Of a stretch of 64,000 bases of DNA, positions 9,408 to 22,927 are shown in pieces; position 1 is the first letter of the stretch, and each line of letters begins with the position of its first letter. This DNA comes from Xestospongia muta (taxonomy: Eukaryota > Porifera > Demospongiae > Haplosclerida > Petrosiidae): the NCBI GenBank assembly GCA_963693285.1, contig OY848917.1, positions 11,284,192 to 11,348,191 of the forward strand, read 5' to 3'. The notes beneath the pieces are model-generated. The model saw only the letters and a list, made by a program, of their open reading frames with translations. It had not been told where the DNA came from and did not search any database. The position numbers and the translations under genes were made by a program.

Positions 9408-11215
9408 AAGAAGATTAAATGGATATGCTACTCTTTCTCAATAAAAGTCTAAACTAAAAATTCAACAATTAATAAACTTATTAATGTAAAGTATTAAATC
9501 ACTATTATTGAAACAAATATTTTGATCATGTTAGCATTTCTAACAACATAGCCAAATCTTATGTTTAAATGACACAATCAATAAGTTACCTTAATATTCC
9601 TGAGAAAAAAAAATTTGTAGCAAAAATCTGCTGTAACTTTGATTTAAAAGCAATTTATTACACAGGTAAGGCTGTTTGTAAACTCTCTAAATAAAAACTA
9701 TTTCCTTACAAAAATAATAAAATCAACTAACTGCAACTTTTAAACTCCTATACTGGCACTGGTGTTTGAACTTTGTGGGTGCATGTGCAATATGTATTGT
9801 AAGACTATCTATATCCATGCATGCATATGACTACTCCATTTTTCATGCTACTTTTGAAGATTAAATAAAAAGGCTTTAAAAAAATGAATGGATTTATGAT
9901 TAACACATGGACATTCTTGTGATTAATAGGAAGGATACTAAATTCTATTATACAATATATGAATATTGTAGAAACATAGAAAGGATTAACAAAATGCATT
10001 TTACATAATTCATATTATGAATACTTATTGAAAGTTGTGAAAAGGAATTTGCTGAATGCTGCATTGTAATTATCATGATGAAGAGACAAAAGGCATATAA
10101 AATAATGAGGTTCTATAATGGTCTAATAAATTTAACATAGTAAGTTGAAACGTGCTAGTTGGATTGTCCAATGAAGTAGAAGACACATTTTCTTTGGCCA
10201 TTTTCTCATACAGCTATGGTAAAACACTCCAGCATGGTTTGTTAGCCAGGCTACCGAAAGTCAGCTTAGAAAACAGTAAGAAAGCAAATGGTAACAAACA
10301 TCTATGATATTGAACAGACTTTGTCCTTGCCAATATATATCTCTTTTATACAACGTTTTGATGATGGTAAAGTTAATGGAAAAAACATAGTAACTGAAAA
10401 AACTGGTATAATTTAATAATAGATAACAAAGACCTATATATATACATGTAGCCGTGAATTTTTTGAAAGTGACTACATCTGTGCAAATGTTTCATATAAT
10501 TTCAGAGTGTTCATACCATGCAAACTATTTCTGTTGGATTTGGGTGAAGTAAATCTCCACATTGTTACGTCTTACATGACAAGTAACATATCTTCTTCAA
10601 TTGTTTTAGAGTCTTTGTTATCGATACTAGACAGACTCCTTTTCTTTATGGTATGGCTTTTGTCTATGTAAAAATGAACAATAAATGTAATGAACTGACT
10701 ATATTGTAATGACAAGGTTTAAATCTCTATGAGTACCTGAAAAAGGTTCTGAAATAAAATGTTAGACTCTGTCTACAAATTTTATTCATTAAAGCATAAG
10801 AGGAACTTATACAACCTTGCAAATGAGGGAGGGGATACAAGTCCAACTTGAAAGCTCCACAGCAGCTCTGGTATATGTAAGTTTTAAGTATTTGACAATT
10901 ATGAATCCAATTAACTACCCAGATATAATTATTTAGTCAAAAATAATTTTGTACACCAGGCAGGGTATAATAACATTACTACTCTATAGTCTACTGCAAG
11001 TAAATTTAATATAAAATATTAGTGTGTATTGTAGACTATAACCTGTCCTTATAATCTTGTACATGTATTCCTAATTTAAATTTACCTTTAGAAAATGTTG
11101 CTGACGTAAACTACTTGTATAAGCATTAACTAGAGGTCTCAAGGCAATGTGCTGATTTAGCAACAACAAGTCAGATATCATGACTGCTTCTTATCAATTA
11201 TATGAGCACATTGCT
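9408..11215. other. AT-rich intergenic DNA, no gene seen
   Basis: Only short open frames without recognisable domains or paired splice sites. Dense in A/T runs. Confidence 0.5.
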
Positions 11216-11458
11216 CTAAATAAACAGCAATTCGTTTGACGAAATCAGAGGACCTGGACATAGATGTGTATCACAAACAGCACTGATAAGTTTGTTACCT
11301 TCAGAAACCTTATTGTACATTGTACCACACACATCTTGAGCAGTTACTTCATATAAAGAATCTGTTAGTGTGATGATCTCAATAGGAATAACAAGTGTTA
11401 ACCCACATACATCTAGGGATAACTTGTGCTCTTTAAAAATTTCACTAATCCTAACAAA
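11216..11458 (-). CDS. Possible last exon of an unknown gene
   Basis: On the minus strand a good acceptor (ttctttctttgttag) precedes an open stretch of about 80 codons. It includes ISEIFKEHKLSLDVCG, VIPIEIITLTDSLYEVTAQD and SAVCDTHLCPGP and ends in a stop. The composition looks protein-like, but I recognise no family and found no matching upstream exon, so it may be a gene fragment. Confidence 0.3.
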   Translation of the reverse strand, partial: FVRISEIFKEHKLSLDVCGLTLVIPIEIITLTDSLYEVTAQDVCGTMYNKVSEGNKLISAVCDTHLCPGPLISSNELLFI

Positions 11459-11499
11459 GAAAGAATGCATTAAATGTATTATGTAAGAATGTATCATTA

Positions 11500-12050
11500 T
11501 ATTATTATTACTAACCTATTATACAAGGAAAAAGTTATTGTACCTTTTATGAAAACTTGCTGATGTAGTCAAAATTTACTGCACTACTGTCATAACTCAT
11601 GACCACCAGCTTTGAGACATAACCTCAATGCAAGTACTATATTACATTTATAAATAGTCCATTTAGGTTGAATTTGACATTTGACTCAATACATTTTTAT
11701 CTAAAAAAAGATATGTTAGTGAGAAATGGTTTTAATTATTTAATATACTTTGAAACAGTGTTTAAAATATCCAAAGCTCAGGAAATATCTAAAAAATTTG
11801 TCTTTCAGTAAGGTTTGTCTCATAAATACATAACATTTGTACATGCATTCTCCAATTATAACAGAAGGTATACAAACTATTAAAAAAAGGACAAAAAACC
11901 AAACCAATTAAAAGAGGTTTTAGTGTAATTGTAAAATCACTAAAGTTATGAGACTGACCACATATGTTATGTTATTGATGCAACCTTTTGCTAGAACACT
12001 TTCAAACTCTAAAATCTACTAATAATGTGCTACTATATCTATACAGTTCA
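11500..12050. other. No gene recognised
   Basis: AT-rich sequence without convincing coding potential on either strand. Confidence 0.4.
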
Positions 12051-12186
12051 AAAAAGAATGAGCCGAGGATCAACAGTACTCTTAGTACATCATAGTTAGC
12101 ACACCTATGATGTTCCAGACGACACCACGTGGAGGTGGTACTGTATTGCCGTCCCCCCACCCTACCACCTCTCATTCTTTTTTAAA
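12051..12186. repeat. Short foldback element with 13-bp terminal inverted repeats
   Basis: It begins AAAAAAGAATGAG and ends CTCATTCTTTTTT. The interior includes a GC-rich part with CCACGTGG and a C run. The size (about 136 bp) fits a MITE, but no clear target duplication was found. Confidence 0.5.
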
Positions 12187-12360
12187 TGGCCTAATATGCT
12201 CAAAATAGATGTTTTAATGGCCTAATATGCTCAAAATATATTTTTAATGGCCTAATATGCTCAAAATATATTTTTAATGGCCTAATATGCTCAAAATATA
12301 TTTTTAATGGTCTAATATGCTCAAAATATATTTTTAATGGCCTAATATGCTTAAATATTT
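12181..12360 (+). repeat. 30-bp tandem repeat (about 6 units)
   Basis: Unit tttttaatggcctaatatgc plus tcaaaatata, nearly perfect in the middle and degenerate at the ends. Two to three further units reappear at 13459-13548 because of the 1,188-bp duplication. Confidence 0.9.
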
Positions 12361-14646
12361 CAATGACCTATCATGCTCAAAATAAAAATCATACAAATAC
12401 AAATAAAACTGACCTTACCATACCCTCATAAAGGACAATTTTATGAAGACACACAGAATGAATACTGTAGTACTGTAGTACACAGAAATAAATATAATTT
12501 TGTTTGACAAAAGACACTATTACAATAGGACACAATAGACAGGTGAGTTATGTTATGACACAGTAGATGGGACCTTTTACATCAGGACACAGTAGACAGG
12601 TGAGTTACATTATGACACAATAGATGGGACCCTTTAAATCATGAGACAGTAGACAGGTGAGTTACGTCATGACACAATAGATGGGACCCTTTACATTAGG
12701 ACACAGTAGACAGGTGAGTTACATTATGACACAATAAATGGGACCCTTTAAATTAGGACACAGTAGACAGGTGAGTTACGTTATGACACAATAGATGGGA
12801 CCCTTTACATTAGGACACAGTAGACAGGTGAGTTACGTTATGACACAATAAATGGGACCCTTTAAATTAGGACACAGTAGACAGGTGAGTTACGTTATGA
12901 CACAGTAGATGGGACCCTTTCACATTAGGACACAGTAGACAGGTGAGTTACCTTATGACACAATAGATGGGACCCTTTACATTAGGACACAGTAGACAGG
13001 TGAGTTACGTTATAACACAAAAGATGGGACCCTTTAAATTAGGACACAGTAGACAAGTGAGTTATGTTATGACACAGTACATGGGACCCTTTCACATTAG
13101 GACACAGTAGACAGGTGAGTTACGTTATGACACAGTACATGGGATTGTTACATTAGGACATAGTAGACAGGTGAGTTACGTTATGACACAGTACATAAGA
13201 CCCTTTACATTAGGACACAGTAGACAGATGAGTTATGTTATGACACAGTACATGGGACCCTTTACATTAGGACACAATAGACAGGCAAGTTATGTTATGA
13301 CACAGTACATGGGACCCTTTACATTAGGACACAGTAGACAGGTGAGTTACGTTATGACACAGTAGATGGCACCCTTTACCTTACAACATAGTACATGGGA
13401 CCCTTTACATTAGGACACATGGGACCCTTTACATTAGGACACAGTAGACACTGTTACAATTTTAATGGCCTAATATGCTCAAAATATATTTTTAATGGTC
13501 TAATATGCTCAAAATATATTTTTAATGGCCTAATATGCTTAAATATTTCAATGACCTATCATGCTCAAAATAAAAATCATACAAATACAAATAAAACTGA
13601 CCTTACCATACCCTCATAAAGGACAATTTTATGAAGACACACAGAATGAATACTGTAGTACTGTAGTACACAGAAATAAATATAATTTTGTTTGACAAAA
13701 GACACTATTACAATAGGACACAATAGACAGGTGAGTTATGTTATGACACAGTAGATGGGACCTTTTACATCAGGACACAGTAGACAGGTGAGTTACATTA
13801 TGACACAATAGATGGGACCCTTTAAATCATGAGACAGTAGACAGGTGAGTTACGTCATGACACAATAGATGGGACCCTTTACATTAGGACACAGTAGACA
13901 GGTGAGTTACATTATGACACAATAAATGGGACCCTTTAAATTAGGACACAGTAGACAGGTGAGTTACGTTATGACACAATAGATGGGACCTTTTACATTA
14001 GGACACAGTAGACAGGTGAGTTACGTTATGACACAATAAATGGGACCCTTTAAATTAGGACACAGTAGACAGGTGAGTTACGTTATGACACAGTAGATGG
14101 GACCCTTTCACATTAGGACACAGTAGACAGGTGAGTTACCTTATGACACAATAGATGGGACCCTTTACATTAGGACACAGTAGACAGGTGAGTTACGTTA
14201 TAACACAAAAGATGGGACCCTTTAAATTAGGACACAGTAGACAAGTGAGTTATGTTATGACACAGTACATGGGACCCTTTCACATTAGGACACAGTAGAC
14301 AGGTGAGTTACGTTATGACACAGTACATGGGATTGTTACATTAGGACATAGTAGACAGGTGAGTTACGTTATGACACAGTACATAAGACCCTTTACATTA
14401 GGACACAGTAGACAGATGAGTTATGTTATGACACAGTACATGGGACCCTTTACATTAGGACACAATAGACAGGCAAGTTATGTTATGACACAGTACATGG
14501 GACCCTTTACATTAGGACACAGTAGACAGGTGAGTTACGTTATGACACAGTAGATGGCACCCTTTACCTTACAACATAGTACATGGGACCCTTTACATTA
14601 GGACACATGGGACCCTTTACATTAGGACACAGTAGACACTGTTACA
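12271..14646 (+). repeat. Tandem duplication of a 1,188-bp segment
   Basis: 12271-13458 and 13459-14646 are almost identical. For example, the open frames at 13171 and 14359 encode the same peptide, and I saw only single-base differences such as near 13990. Each copy contains 30-bp units, a unique bridge and about sixteen 57-bp units, so the duplication is younger than both arrays. Confidence 0.9.
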
Positions 14647-16890
14647 ATAGGACACAATAGACAGGTGAGTTATGTTATGACACAGTAGATGGGACCCTTT
14701 ACATTAGGACACAGTAGACAGGTGAGTTACCACATGGGACCCTTTACATTAGGACACAGTAGACAGGTGAGTTATGTTATGACACAGTAGATGGGACCCT
14801 TCACATTAGGACACAGTAGACAGGTGAGTTACCACATGGGACCCTTTACATTAGGACACAGTAGACAGGTGAGTTACGTTATGACACAGTAGATGGCACC
14901 CTTTACATTAGGACACAGTAGACAGGTGAGTTACTTTACGACACAGTACATGGGACCATTTACATTAGGACACAGTAGACAGGTGAGTTACGTTATGACA
15001 CAGTAGATGGGACCCTTTACATTAACACACAGTAGACAGGTGAGTTACGTTATGACACAGTACATGGGACCCTTTACATTAGGACACAGTAGAGAGGTGA
15101 GTTACGTTATGACACAGTAGATGGGACCCTTTACATTAGGACACAGTAAACAGGTGAGTTATATTATGACACAGTACATGGGACCCTTTACATTAGGACA
15201 GAGTATACAGGTGAGTTACCTTATGACACAGTACATGGGACCATTTACATTAGGACAAAGTAGACAGGTGAGTTATGTTATGACACAGTACATGGGATCC
15301 TTCAAATTAGGACACAGTAGACTGGTGAGTTACGTTATGACACAGTAGATGGGACCCTTTACATTAAGACACAGTAGACAGGTGAGTTACGTTATGACAC
15401 AGTACATGGGACCCTTTACATTAGGACACAGTAGACAGGTGAGTTACGTTATGACACAGTAGATGGGACCCTTTAAATTAGGACACAGTAGACAGCTGAG
15501 TTATGTTATGACACAGTCCATGGGACCCTTTATATTAGGACACAGTAGACAGGTGAGTTACGTTATGACACAGTACATGGGACCCTTTACATTATGACAC
15601 AGTAGAGAGGTGAGTTACGTTATGACACAGTTGATGGGACCCTTTACATTAGGACACAGTAGACAGGTGAGTTATATTATGACACAGTACATGGGACCCT
15701 TTACATTGGGACACAGTAGACAGGTGAGTTACTTTATCACACAGTACATGGGACCCTTTACATTAGGACTCAATAGACAGGTGAGTTACGTTATGACACA
15801 GTACATGGGACCCTTTAAATTAGGACACAGTAGACAGCTAAGTTATGTTATGACACAGTAGATGGGACCCTTTACATTAAGACACAGTAGACAGGTGAGT
15901 TACTTTATGACACAGTAGATGGGACCCTTAACATTAGGACACAGTAGACAGCTAAGTTATGTTATGACACAGTAGATGGGACCCTTTACATTAAGACACA
16001 GTAGTCAGGTGAGTTACTTTATGACACAGTAGATGGGACCCTTTACATTAGGACACAGTAGACAGGTGAGTTACGTTAAGACACAGTTGATGGGACCCTT
16101 TACATTAGGACACAGTAGACAGGTGAGTTACTTTATGACACAGTAGATGGGACCCTTTACATTAGGACACAGTAGACAGGTGAGTTACGTTAAGACACAG
16201 TTGATGGGACCCTTTACATTAGGACACAGTAGACAGGTGAGTTATATTATGACACAGTACATGGGACCATTTACATTAGGACAGAGTATACAGGTGAGTT
16301 ACCTTATGACACAGTACATGGGACCATTTACATTAGGACACAGTAGACAGGTGAGTTATGTTATGACACAGTACATGGGACCCTTTAAATTAGGACACAG
16401 TAGACAGGTGAGTTACGTTATGACACAGTAGATGGGACCCTTTACATTAGGACACAGTAGACAGGTGAGTTACGTTAAGACACAGTTGATGGGACCCTTT
16501 ACATTAGGACACAGTAGACAGGTGAGTTATATTATGACACAGTAGATGGGACCCTTTACATTAGGACAGAGTATACAGGTGAGTTACCTTATGACACAGT
16601 ACATGGGACCATTTACATTAGGACACAGTAGACAGGTGAGTTATGTTATGACACAGTACATGGGACCCTTTACATTAGGACATAGTAGACAGGTGAGTTA
16701 CGTTATGACACAGTACATGGGACCCTTTACATTAGGACACAGTAGACAGGTGAGTTACGTTAAGACACAGTTGATGGGACCCTTTACATTAGGACACAGT
16801 AGACAGGTGAGTTACGTTATGACACAGTACATGGGACCCTTTACATTAGGACACAGTAGACAGGTGAGTTACATTATGACATAGTAAATG
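12521..16890 (+). repeat. 57-bp minisatellite array
   Basis: About 70 copies of a 57-bp unit: gacacagtagacaggtgagt, then tacgttatgacacagtac, then atgggaccctttacattag. Because 57 is divisible by 3, frames stay open as a 19-residue repeat (MGPFTLGHSRQVSYVMTQY) wherever the unit has TACATG, and stop wherever it has TAGATG. Many units show TAGATG, so I do not treat the array as a gene. Each unit carries CAGGTGAGT, a consensus splice donor, and ttacattag, an acceptor-like sequence. Both halves of the unit begin with gacacagta, suggesting a doubled ancestral unit of 28-29 bp. Confidence 0.95.
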
Positions 16891-17184
16891 GGAGGATTAT
16901 ATTATGACACAGTGGTTGGTTCAGTATGCATTATGACACAAGCGAAAAGAGGATTATATTATGACACAGTAGTTGGTACAGTTTCCATTATGGCACATTA
17001 GAAAATAATTAGATTACAATAACTCTAGGCATCAGACTGGCTCTAATCTAATAATTTAAAACAAAATATTAGCTAGGTACTCTTGTACATTTTATACAGA
17101 GGATGCTATTAGGTTATAGACTAGTGAACTCTTGCTCACTGAGTGAGCTCTAATGGCCAGGTTCTATATAGTACATGCACCAGA

Positions 17185-17625
17185 CTTATGCTATAGGCTT
17201 TTAATTAGGAATGCTAAGTCATCAATCATATGTGCACTTAAAGGCTCATTCTATATTCTAAGCATGTAAACTTTTCTCCTTTCATAGGCAGTAACCTATG
17301 CTATAGGCTTTTAACAGGAATGCTAAGTCATCAAATTATATGTGCATTTAAAGGCTCATTCCATATTCTAAGCATGAAAACTTCTCTCCTTTCATAGGCA
17401 GTAACCTATGCTATAGGCTTATAATAGGAATGCTAAGTCATCAAATTATATGTGCACTTCATTCCATATTCTAAGCATGTAAACTTCTCCCCTTACCTAG
17501 GCAGTAACTTGTGCTATAGACTTTTAATAGGAATGCTAAGTCATCAAATTATATGTGCACTTAAAGCTCATTCCACACTCTAAGCATGTAAACTTCTCTC
17601 CTTTTTATAGGCAGTAACCTATGCT
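17185..17625 (+). repeat. 110-bp tandem repeat (about 4 copies)
   Basis: Copies recur with ctataggctt at 17191, 17301 and 17411 and ctatagactt at 17514 (the third is about 103 bp). The shared text includes aatgctaagtcatcaaatta and ctaagcatgtaaacttctct. No coding frame spans it. Confidence 0.9.
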
Positions 17626-17639
17626 AAACATAGTTTAAA

Positions 17640-18560
17640 AAATGTTGGTGAGACTGAGACTCTAAGGAGATAGATGATCCATGATATAGAGCAGCAACCG
17701 TAGAAAGGAAAGAAAATACATTATTTGTCCCAACTTACTACCAAAAGAAACATCTTCAATATAATATATATATGCCTAAAACACAATAAATCTATTATAT
17801 ACTAACATTTGTTATGAGGTAAAACTTACAAGTAGTCAGTGTTTTTTTACACATATATAAATCTCACAGATCACCAGCAATATATTAACCTAATAATTAT
17901 AAAGAAAAGAAATGATTATTACTGCATGTACAACATATTGAACTTACAAGGTAACAGTTATCAGAATGTGATCAGATCATCTTAGATGGTAACTATATAA
18001 CTACACAATGAAATATAGTGTTGACTAACATTGGTTAAAATGTTATATACACAACTCACAACCAGTTTAGCATGACTAGAAATAACATCACAAAGCACAG
18101 TAATAGCCAAATGATCATGTATTTTGAGGCAATTAATGTAAAATCAGAAAAGGCTAAGTATTCATGCATAATAACAATATATAAGCATAATTAATTCTAG
18201 GAAACAACAAGAAACCAGTTCACTTAATACAATACAGCAAGTCTGAATAAAACCAGGATGGTGGGAGTTTATGCTATCAACAATACACAAGGGAATACTA
18301 GAACACGTAAGGACATAGTGAACAGCACAGTTATATTAAAACACAGGGTCACATTCAAACACAATAAGAGAATTATATACTAAAGACACAAAGTTACATT
18401 TCGATACGTTGAAAAATGTGTTATGCTAGATAAGGACACATAGTTAGGTACGTGGACATATTGTTAGCACACAATGAATGGGACTGGATGCAGTGAACAT
18501 ACTAGACTTTACAACAATAATAGGAAAGGAAGCAGAGTTACTTGTAGGGATACAATGAGT
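17640..18560. other. No gene recognised
   Basis: AT-rich spacer between two arrays. Towards its right end, loose gacacagt/aggacaca phrases appear, a degenerate edge of the 28-bp array. Confidence 0.5.
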
Positions 18561-18589
18561 TACAATAAGGGACAGTGAACAGAGTAGAC

Positions 18590-20215
18590 AAGACATTTAC
18601 ATTAAGACACAGTAGACTTGACAGTCATATTATGACACTGTAGACAAGACCGTTGACAGTAGACAGGTCAGTTACGTTAAAGAATAGTAGACAGGGTAGT
18701 AAGAATGAAACACAGTAGACAGGATGGGTATATTAAAAGACAGTAGAGAGGACAATTACATTAAAAGACAGTAGACAGGACAATTACATTAAAAGACAGT
18801 AGACAGGACAGGTACATTAAAAGGCAGTAAACAAGACATGTACATTAAAAGACAGTAGACAGGACAATTACATTAAAAGACAGTAGATAGCACAGGTACA
18901 TTAAAAGACAGTAAACAGGACAGGTACATTAAAAGACAGTAGACAGGAGAATTACATTAAAAGACAGTAGACAGGACAATTACATTAAAAGACAGTAGAG
19001 GGGACAATTACATTAAAAGACAGTAGACAGGACAGGTAAATTAAAAGACAGTAAACAGGACAGGTACCTTAAAAGACAGTAAACAGGACAAGTAAATTAA
19101 AAGACAGTAAACAGGACAGGTACATTAAAAGACAGTAGACAGGACAATTACATTAAAAGACAGTAGACAGGACAGGTACATTAAAAGACAGTAGACAGGA
19201 TGGGTACATTAAAAGACAGTAGACAGGACAGTTACGTTAAAAGACAGTAGACAGAATAGTAAGAATAAAAGACAGTAAACAGGACAGGTACATTAAAAGA
19301 CAATTACATTAAAAGACAGTAGACAGGACAAGTACATTAAAAGACAGTAGACAGGATGGGGACATTAAAAGACAGTAGACAGGACAATTACATTAAAAGA
19401 CAGTAGACAGGACAGGTACATTAAAAGACAGTAGACAGGGTAGTAAGAATGAAAGACAGTAGACAGGTGAGTTACATTAAAAGACAGTAAACAGGACAGG
19501 TACATTAAAAGACAGTAGACAGGAGAATTACATTAAAAGACAGTAGACAGGACAATTACATTAAAAGACAGTAGAGGGGACAATTACATTAAAAGACAGT
19601 AGACAGGACAGGTAAATTAAAAGAGGGTAAACAGGACAGGTACCTTAAAAGACAGTAGACAGGACAATTAAAAGACAGTAGACAGGACAGGTACATTAAA
19701 AGACAGTAAACAGGACAGGTACATTAAAAGACAGTAAACAGGACAGGTACATTAAAAGACAGTAGACAGGACAATTACATTAAAAGACAGTAGACAGGAC
19801 GGGTACATTAAAAGACAGTAGACAGGATGGGTACATTAAAAGACAGTAGACAGGACATTTACGTTAAAAGACAGTAGACAGAATAGTAAGAATAAAAGAC
19901 AGTAGACAGGAGAGTTACATTAAAAGACAGTAAACAGGACAGGTACATTAAAAGACAATTAAATTAAAAGACAGTAGACAGGACAAGTACATTAAAAGAC
20001 AGTAGACAGGACGGGTACATTAAAAGACAGTAGACAGGACAATTACATTAAAAGACAGTAGACAGGACAGGTACATTAAAAGACAATAGACAGGACAGGT
20101 ACATTAAAAGACAGTAGATGGGACAGGTACATTAAAAGACAGTAGACAGGAAATTACATTAAAAGACAGTAAGGAGACAGGACATAAACTTAAAGACACT
20201 GGACAGGACAGTTAA
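18590..20215 (+). repeat. 28-bp minisatellite array
   Basis: More than 50 copies of acattaaaagacagtagaca plus ggacaggt, with common variants ggacaatt and ggatgggt and occasional truncated units. The core gacagtagacagg is shared with the 57-bp array (gacacagtagacagg), so the two arrays probably share an ancestor. No long reading frame. Confidence 0.95.
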
Positions 20216-20803
20216 TTAGGAGACTCTAGACAGGAAAATCACGTTAGGATACACTGGGCAGGAGTTACATTAAAACACAGTGGACAGGGCAGTTACATTA
20301 TGACACAGCAAACATGACAGTTACATTAAAAACACATTAGAGAGGACAGTTACAATGGGACGCTGTAGACATAAAAAAAATTAAGGAGACAGGGTTACTT
20401 ACAAGCTAATACTAATACTGAACAATACAAGCTAATACTAATACAAAAGTAGACCCAAGGAGGATAAACAGGCTTGTACTAAATAAAGACACTTGACTGA
20501 TTTTATTCAGACTTGCTACATTGTACTAAATATACTGGTTTCAAAAGTCTATAATGTTACAGGGGAAAATGTCAGGCTTAGTTAGGATCCTAATGCACTA
20601 AATAAAGGCTAAATAAAGAAGAAACTAAAACTGACTAAAGCTCATTGAATACAAAAGTTAAATGGGACAACTAGCTATACTAACACACATGGAGTACTGT
20701 TACTCTGACCGTATTTGTTACTACTGTCTTCCACTTTTTGTAGCCAGGAACAGTTTTGTCTCAGTATTTACTGCAGAGAACATTATCAGAAATATATAAA
20801 ATC

Positions 20804-21075
20804 ACATGACTCCAGATCTTTCTTTCAGCCCTGCAGAAGTAACGTCCTGAGAGTGAGATGGCTAAAATGAAGTAGGGGCGTCGACAACATGACTCCAGAT
20901 CTTTCTTCTTGTCCTGCTAACAGCCCTGCAGAAGTAATGTCCTGACAGAGAGATGGCTAAAATAAAGTAAGGGCGTCGACAACATGACTTCAGATCTTTC
21001 TTCTTGTCTTGCTAACAGCCCTGCAGAAGTAACGTCCTGACAGAGAGATCGCTAAAATGAAGTAAGGGCGTCTAG
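20804..21075 (+). repeat. Three tandem copies of a unit of about 90 bp
   Basis: Copies begin catgactccagatctttc at 20804 and 20889 and catgacttcagatctttc at 20982. Each contains gccctgcagaagtaa, gtcctga, and gctaaaat then gtaggggcg/gtaagggcg. The first copy lacks the cttgtcctgctaaca part. Confidence 0.85.
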
Positions 21076-21079
21076 GATT

Positions 21080-21985
21080 ATTATTTTCTAGTAAAACATT
21101 GGTGCTACTAGAACTGCTAGTCGAACTGAGCATGCTCAGTTGATCGTCGTGATTGCACCATAATAGTAACAACAATGTAACTTCCTATGTCTTATCTAAT
21201 ACACAATGAAGATTGTCTGTCTGAATGTAAGTTTATTAATCACGCATATATGAAGCCCTGTCTTTGTATTGCACCATGTCATTATCTTGTACAATAGGTA
21301 GAGTTACTGCCTAGCATTTGGACCAATTGAGGAACTATGCCGGCAAACCATATCGTTTATTAAGTATCCTTCCCAATAAACAATATAAACATTTATGCAT
21401 AACATTAGTTGAAACAGTAAATATATAAAATCACATCAATACAACAAAATACTGATTAATTTTAACATAAATAAAATCAAAAGTTATAAATCAGTACCAT
21501 TGATGTAGACATTTATATTTTACAGTTATCTTCGTAGAATGTGCAGTAGTCAGTGATCAACATCACCACATATTAAGTCTATGAAGTTGACTTTCTTTAA
21601 CCTACATATATCATCTAAAAGTATAATGAGAGGATCTCCACTTAATAATAATTGTTGAGCAGTAATTCCAATGAAGTCACAGGATCAAGGACAAAAATGT
21701 CAGACATCACACACCTCCATTATAAGCTGATAGTGGTACTATAGATAATATACTGTGCTTTAATCTGTACAAATAGATAGTCATGTAAATGGTGTTAATA
21801 AAAAAATAATTAAGTTATATTTTAACAGCTATTCTCATTTACATTTCATGTAATAAATGAAGGGAATATGACAAAAATCTCTCTCTTAGCAGCCATTTTA
21901 TTGTGGGCGTGTCAACAGAAGCATTAGCCCCACCTTGCTACTAATGCTACACCAGGTGGCTAGGACGTGACTTGCTGCACCAAAC
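21080..21985. other. Intergenic, no gene recognised
   Basis: Nothing coding was identified. The last hundred bases precede the OSCP start codon and presumably include its original promoter; no TATA box is evident. Confidence 0.4.
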
Positions 21986-22492
21986 ATGAACCATGGCTGC
22001 ATGTAGAGCACTTAGCTGGCTCAGAGTTAATCATTTAGTAAGTATATAAGTCAAAGAAGTATTGAGATAGCTATGTAACATTCTGTAATTACTTACATAA
22101 GGCTGTAGACATTATCTTGATATAAGGCTGGGTACATTACTTGTATCATATCCAACATAAAATTGGTCTAGGTTGAGCTATGTACAGTATCATAGTCAGA
22201 CCTACAATGTTCCTGTTGTTTGTAGGGCTGAATATGAGACTGTGAAGTCTGACTTCTGGTCTGGTCATTAGTAGTGTTCTAGTTTGCTCAAATGGGACCA
22301 GTTTTATTCTTGGCCCTTAGTTTTAGTTATTTAAACAGGCTTTTGTTCACCGATGTTGGTAATTATTCATAATAGCCGTTAATGAGATTCACAGTGCTTC
22401 ACTGCCGTGCCCCACAAGACCCTGAAGATAAAATCGTAAGTAGATTAGATATAAAAGAACCAAGACAACCTTGGGTAGGTTGTGTTGTGGCC

Positions 22493-22857
22493 CAGCATCT
22501 GCGATGTACGGAAGCCTCAGACGGACATTCCAATTCCTATTATATCTTCCACAAAATTTTGTGTATTAAGAAATTCCAATTAAGGACCCAGTTGATGAGT
22601 TTAATTTCTTATTCCTATTTCCATTTTTGGCATGTGCGCCTTTTCTAGGCTTTTCTTGTTTCTTAATAAAACGTAGAGTGTGAGTACCACGAGCTGTCTC
22701 TTAGAATCAAGCGTCAGCAAAATGTTTCCAGTTTGATTTGGTTCCTGATTTTGGTTGTATATTGGAATTGAAACTCATCAACTGCATTTTTAATTGGAAT
22801 ATAAGGTGCGCGGAAATAAGAATGTCCGTCTGAGGCTTCCATAGCGATGCATCTAAA
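22493..22857. repeat. Foldback element in OSCP-copy intron 1
   Basis: Two imperfect inverted arms share ggaagcctcagacggacatt (22515 region) and its complement (22830 region), plus an inner pair around gttgatgagtttaattt and aaactcatcaac. Total about 365 bp, with no coding capacity. The motif ctgaggcttcc also occurs in the 2545-2782 and 22928-23170 repeats, so these may be related families. Confidence 0.65.
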
Positions 22858-22927
22858 TTGACCTCTGAGATGGTTACCAGCATTATCCGAAAGGCGAACT
22901 AGGATACACCTGGTAGTCTCCCTTTAA

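Noticed and set aside
13171..16884. Several open frames with a 19-residue repeat (MGPFTLGHSRQVSYVMTQY) as a repetitive protein gene
   Set aside because: They are by-products of a 57-bp unit; many units contain TAG in the same frame, there is no start context or flanking gene, and copies differ at random rather than preserving the frame.
12521..20215. CRISPR-like array
   Set aside because: Units are head-to-tail copies with no unique spacers, in a eukaryotic, intron-rich setting.
22382..22648. Plus-strand open frame in the OSCP-copy intron
   Set aside because: It crosses a foldback element, uses no splice signals and encodes nothing recognisable.
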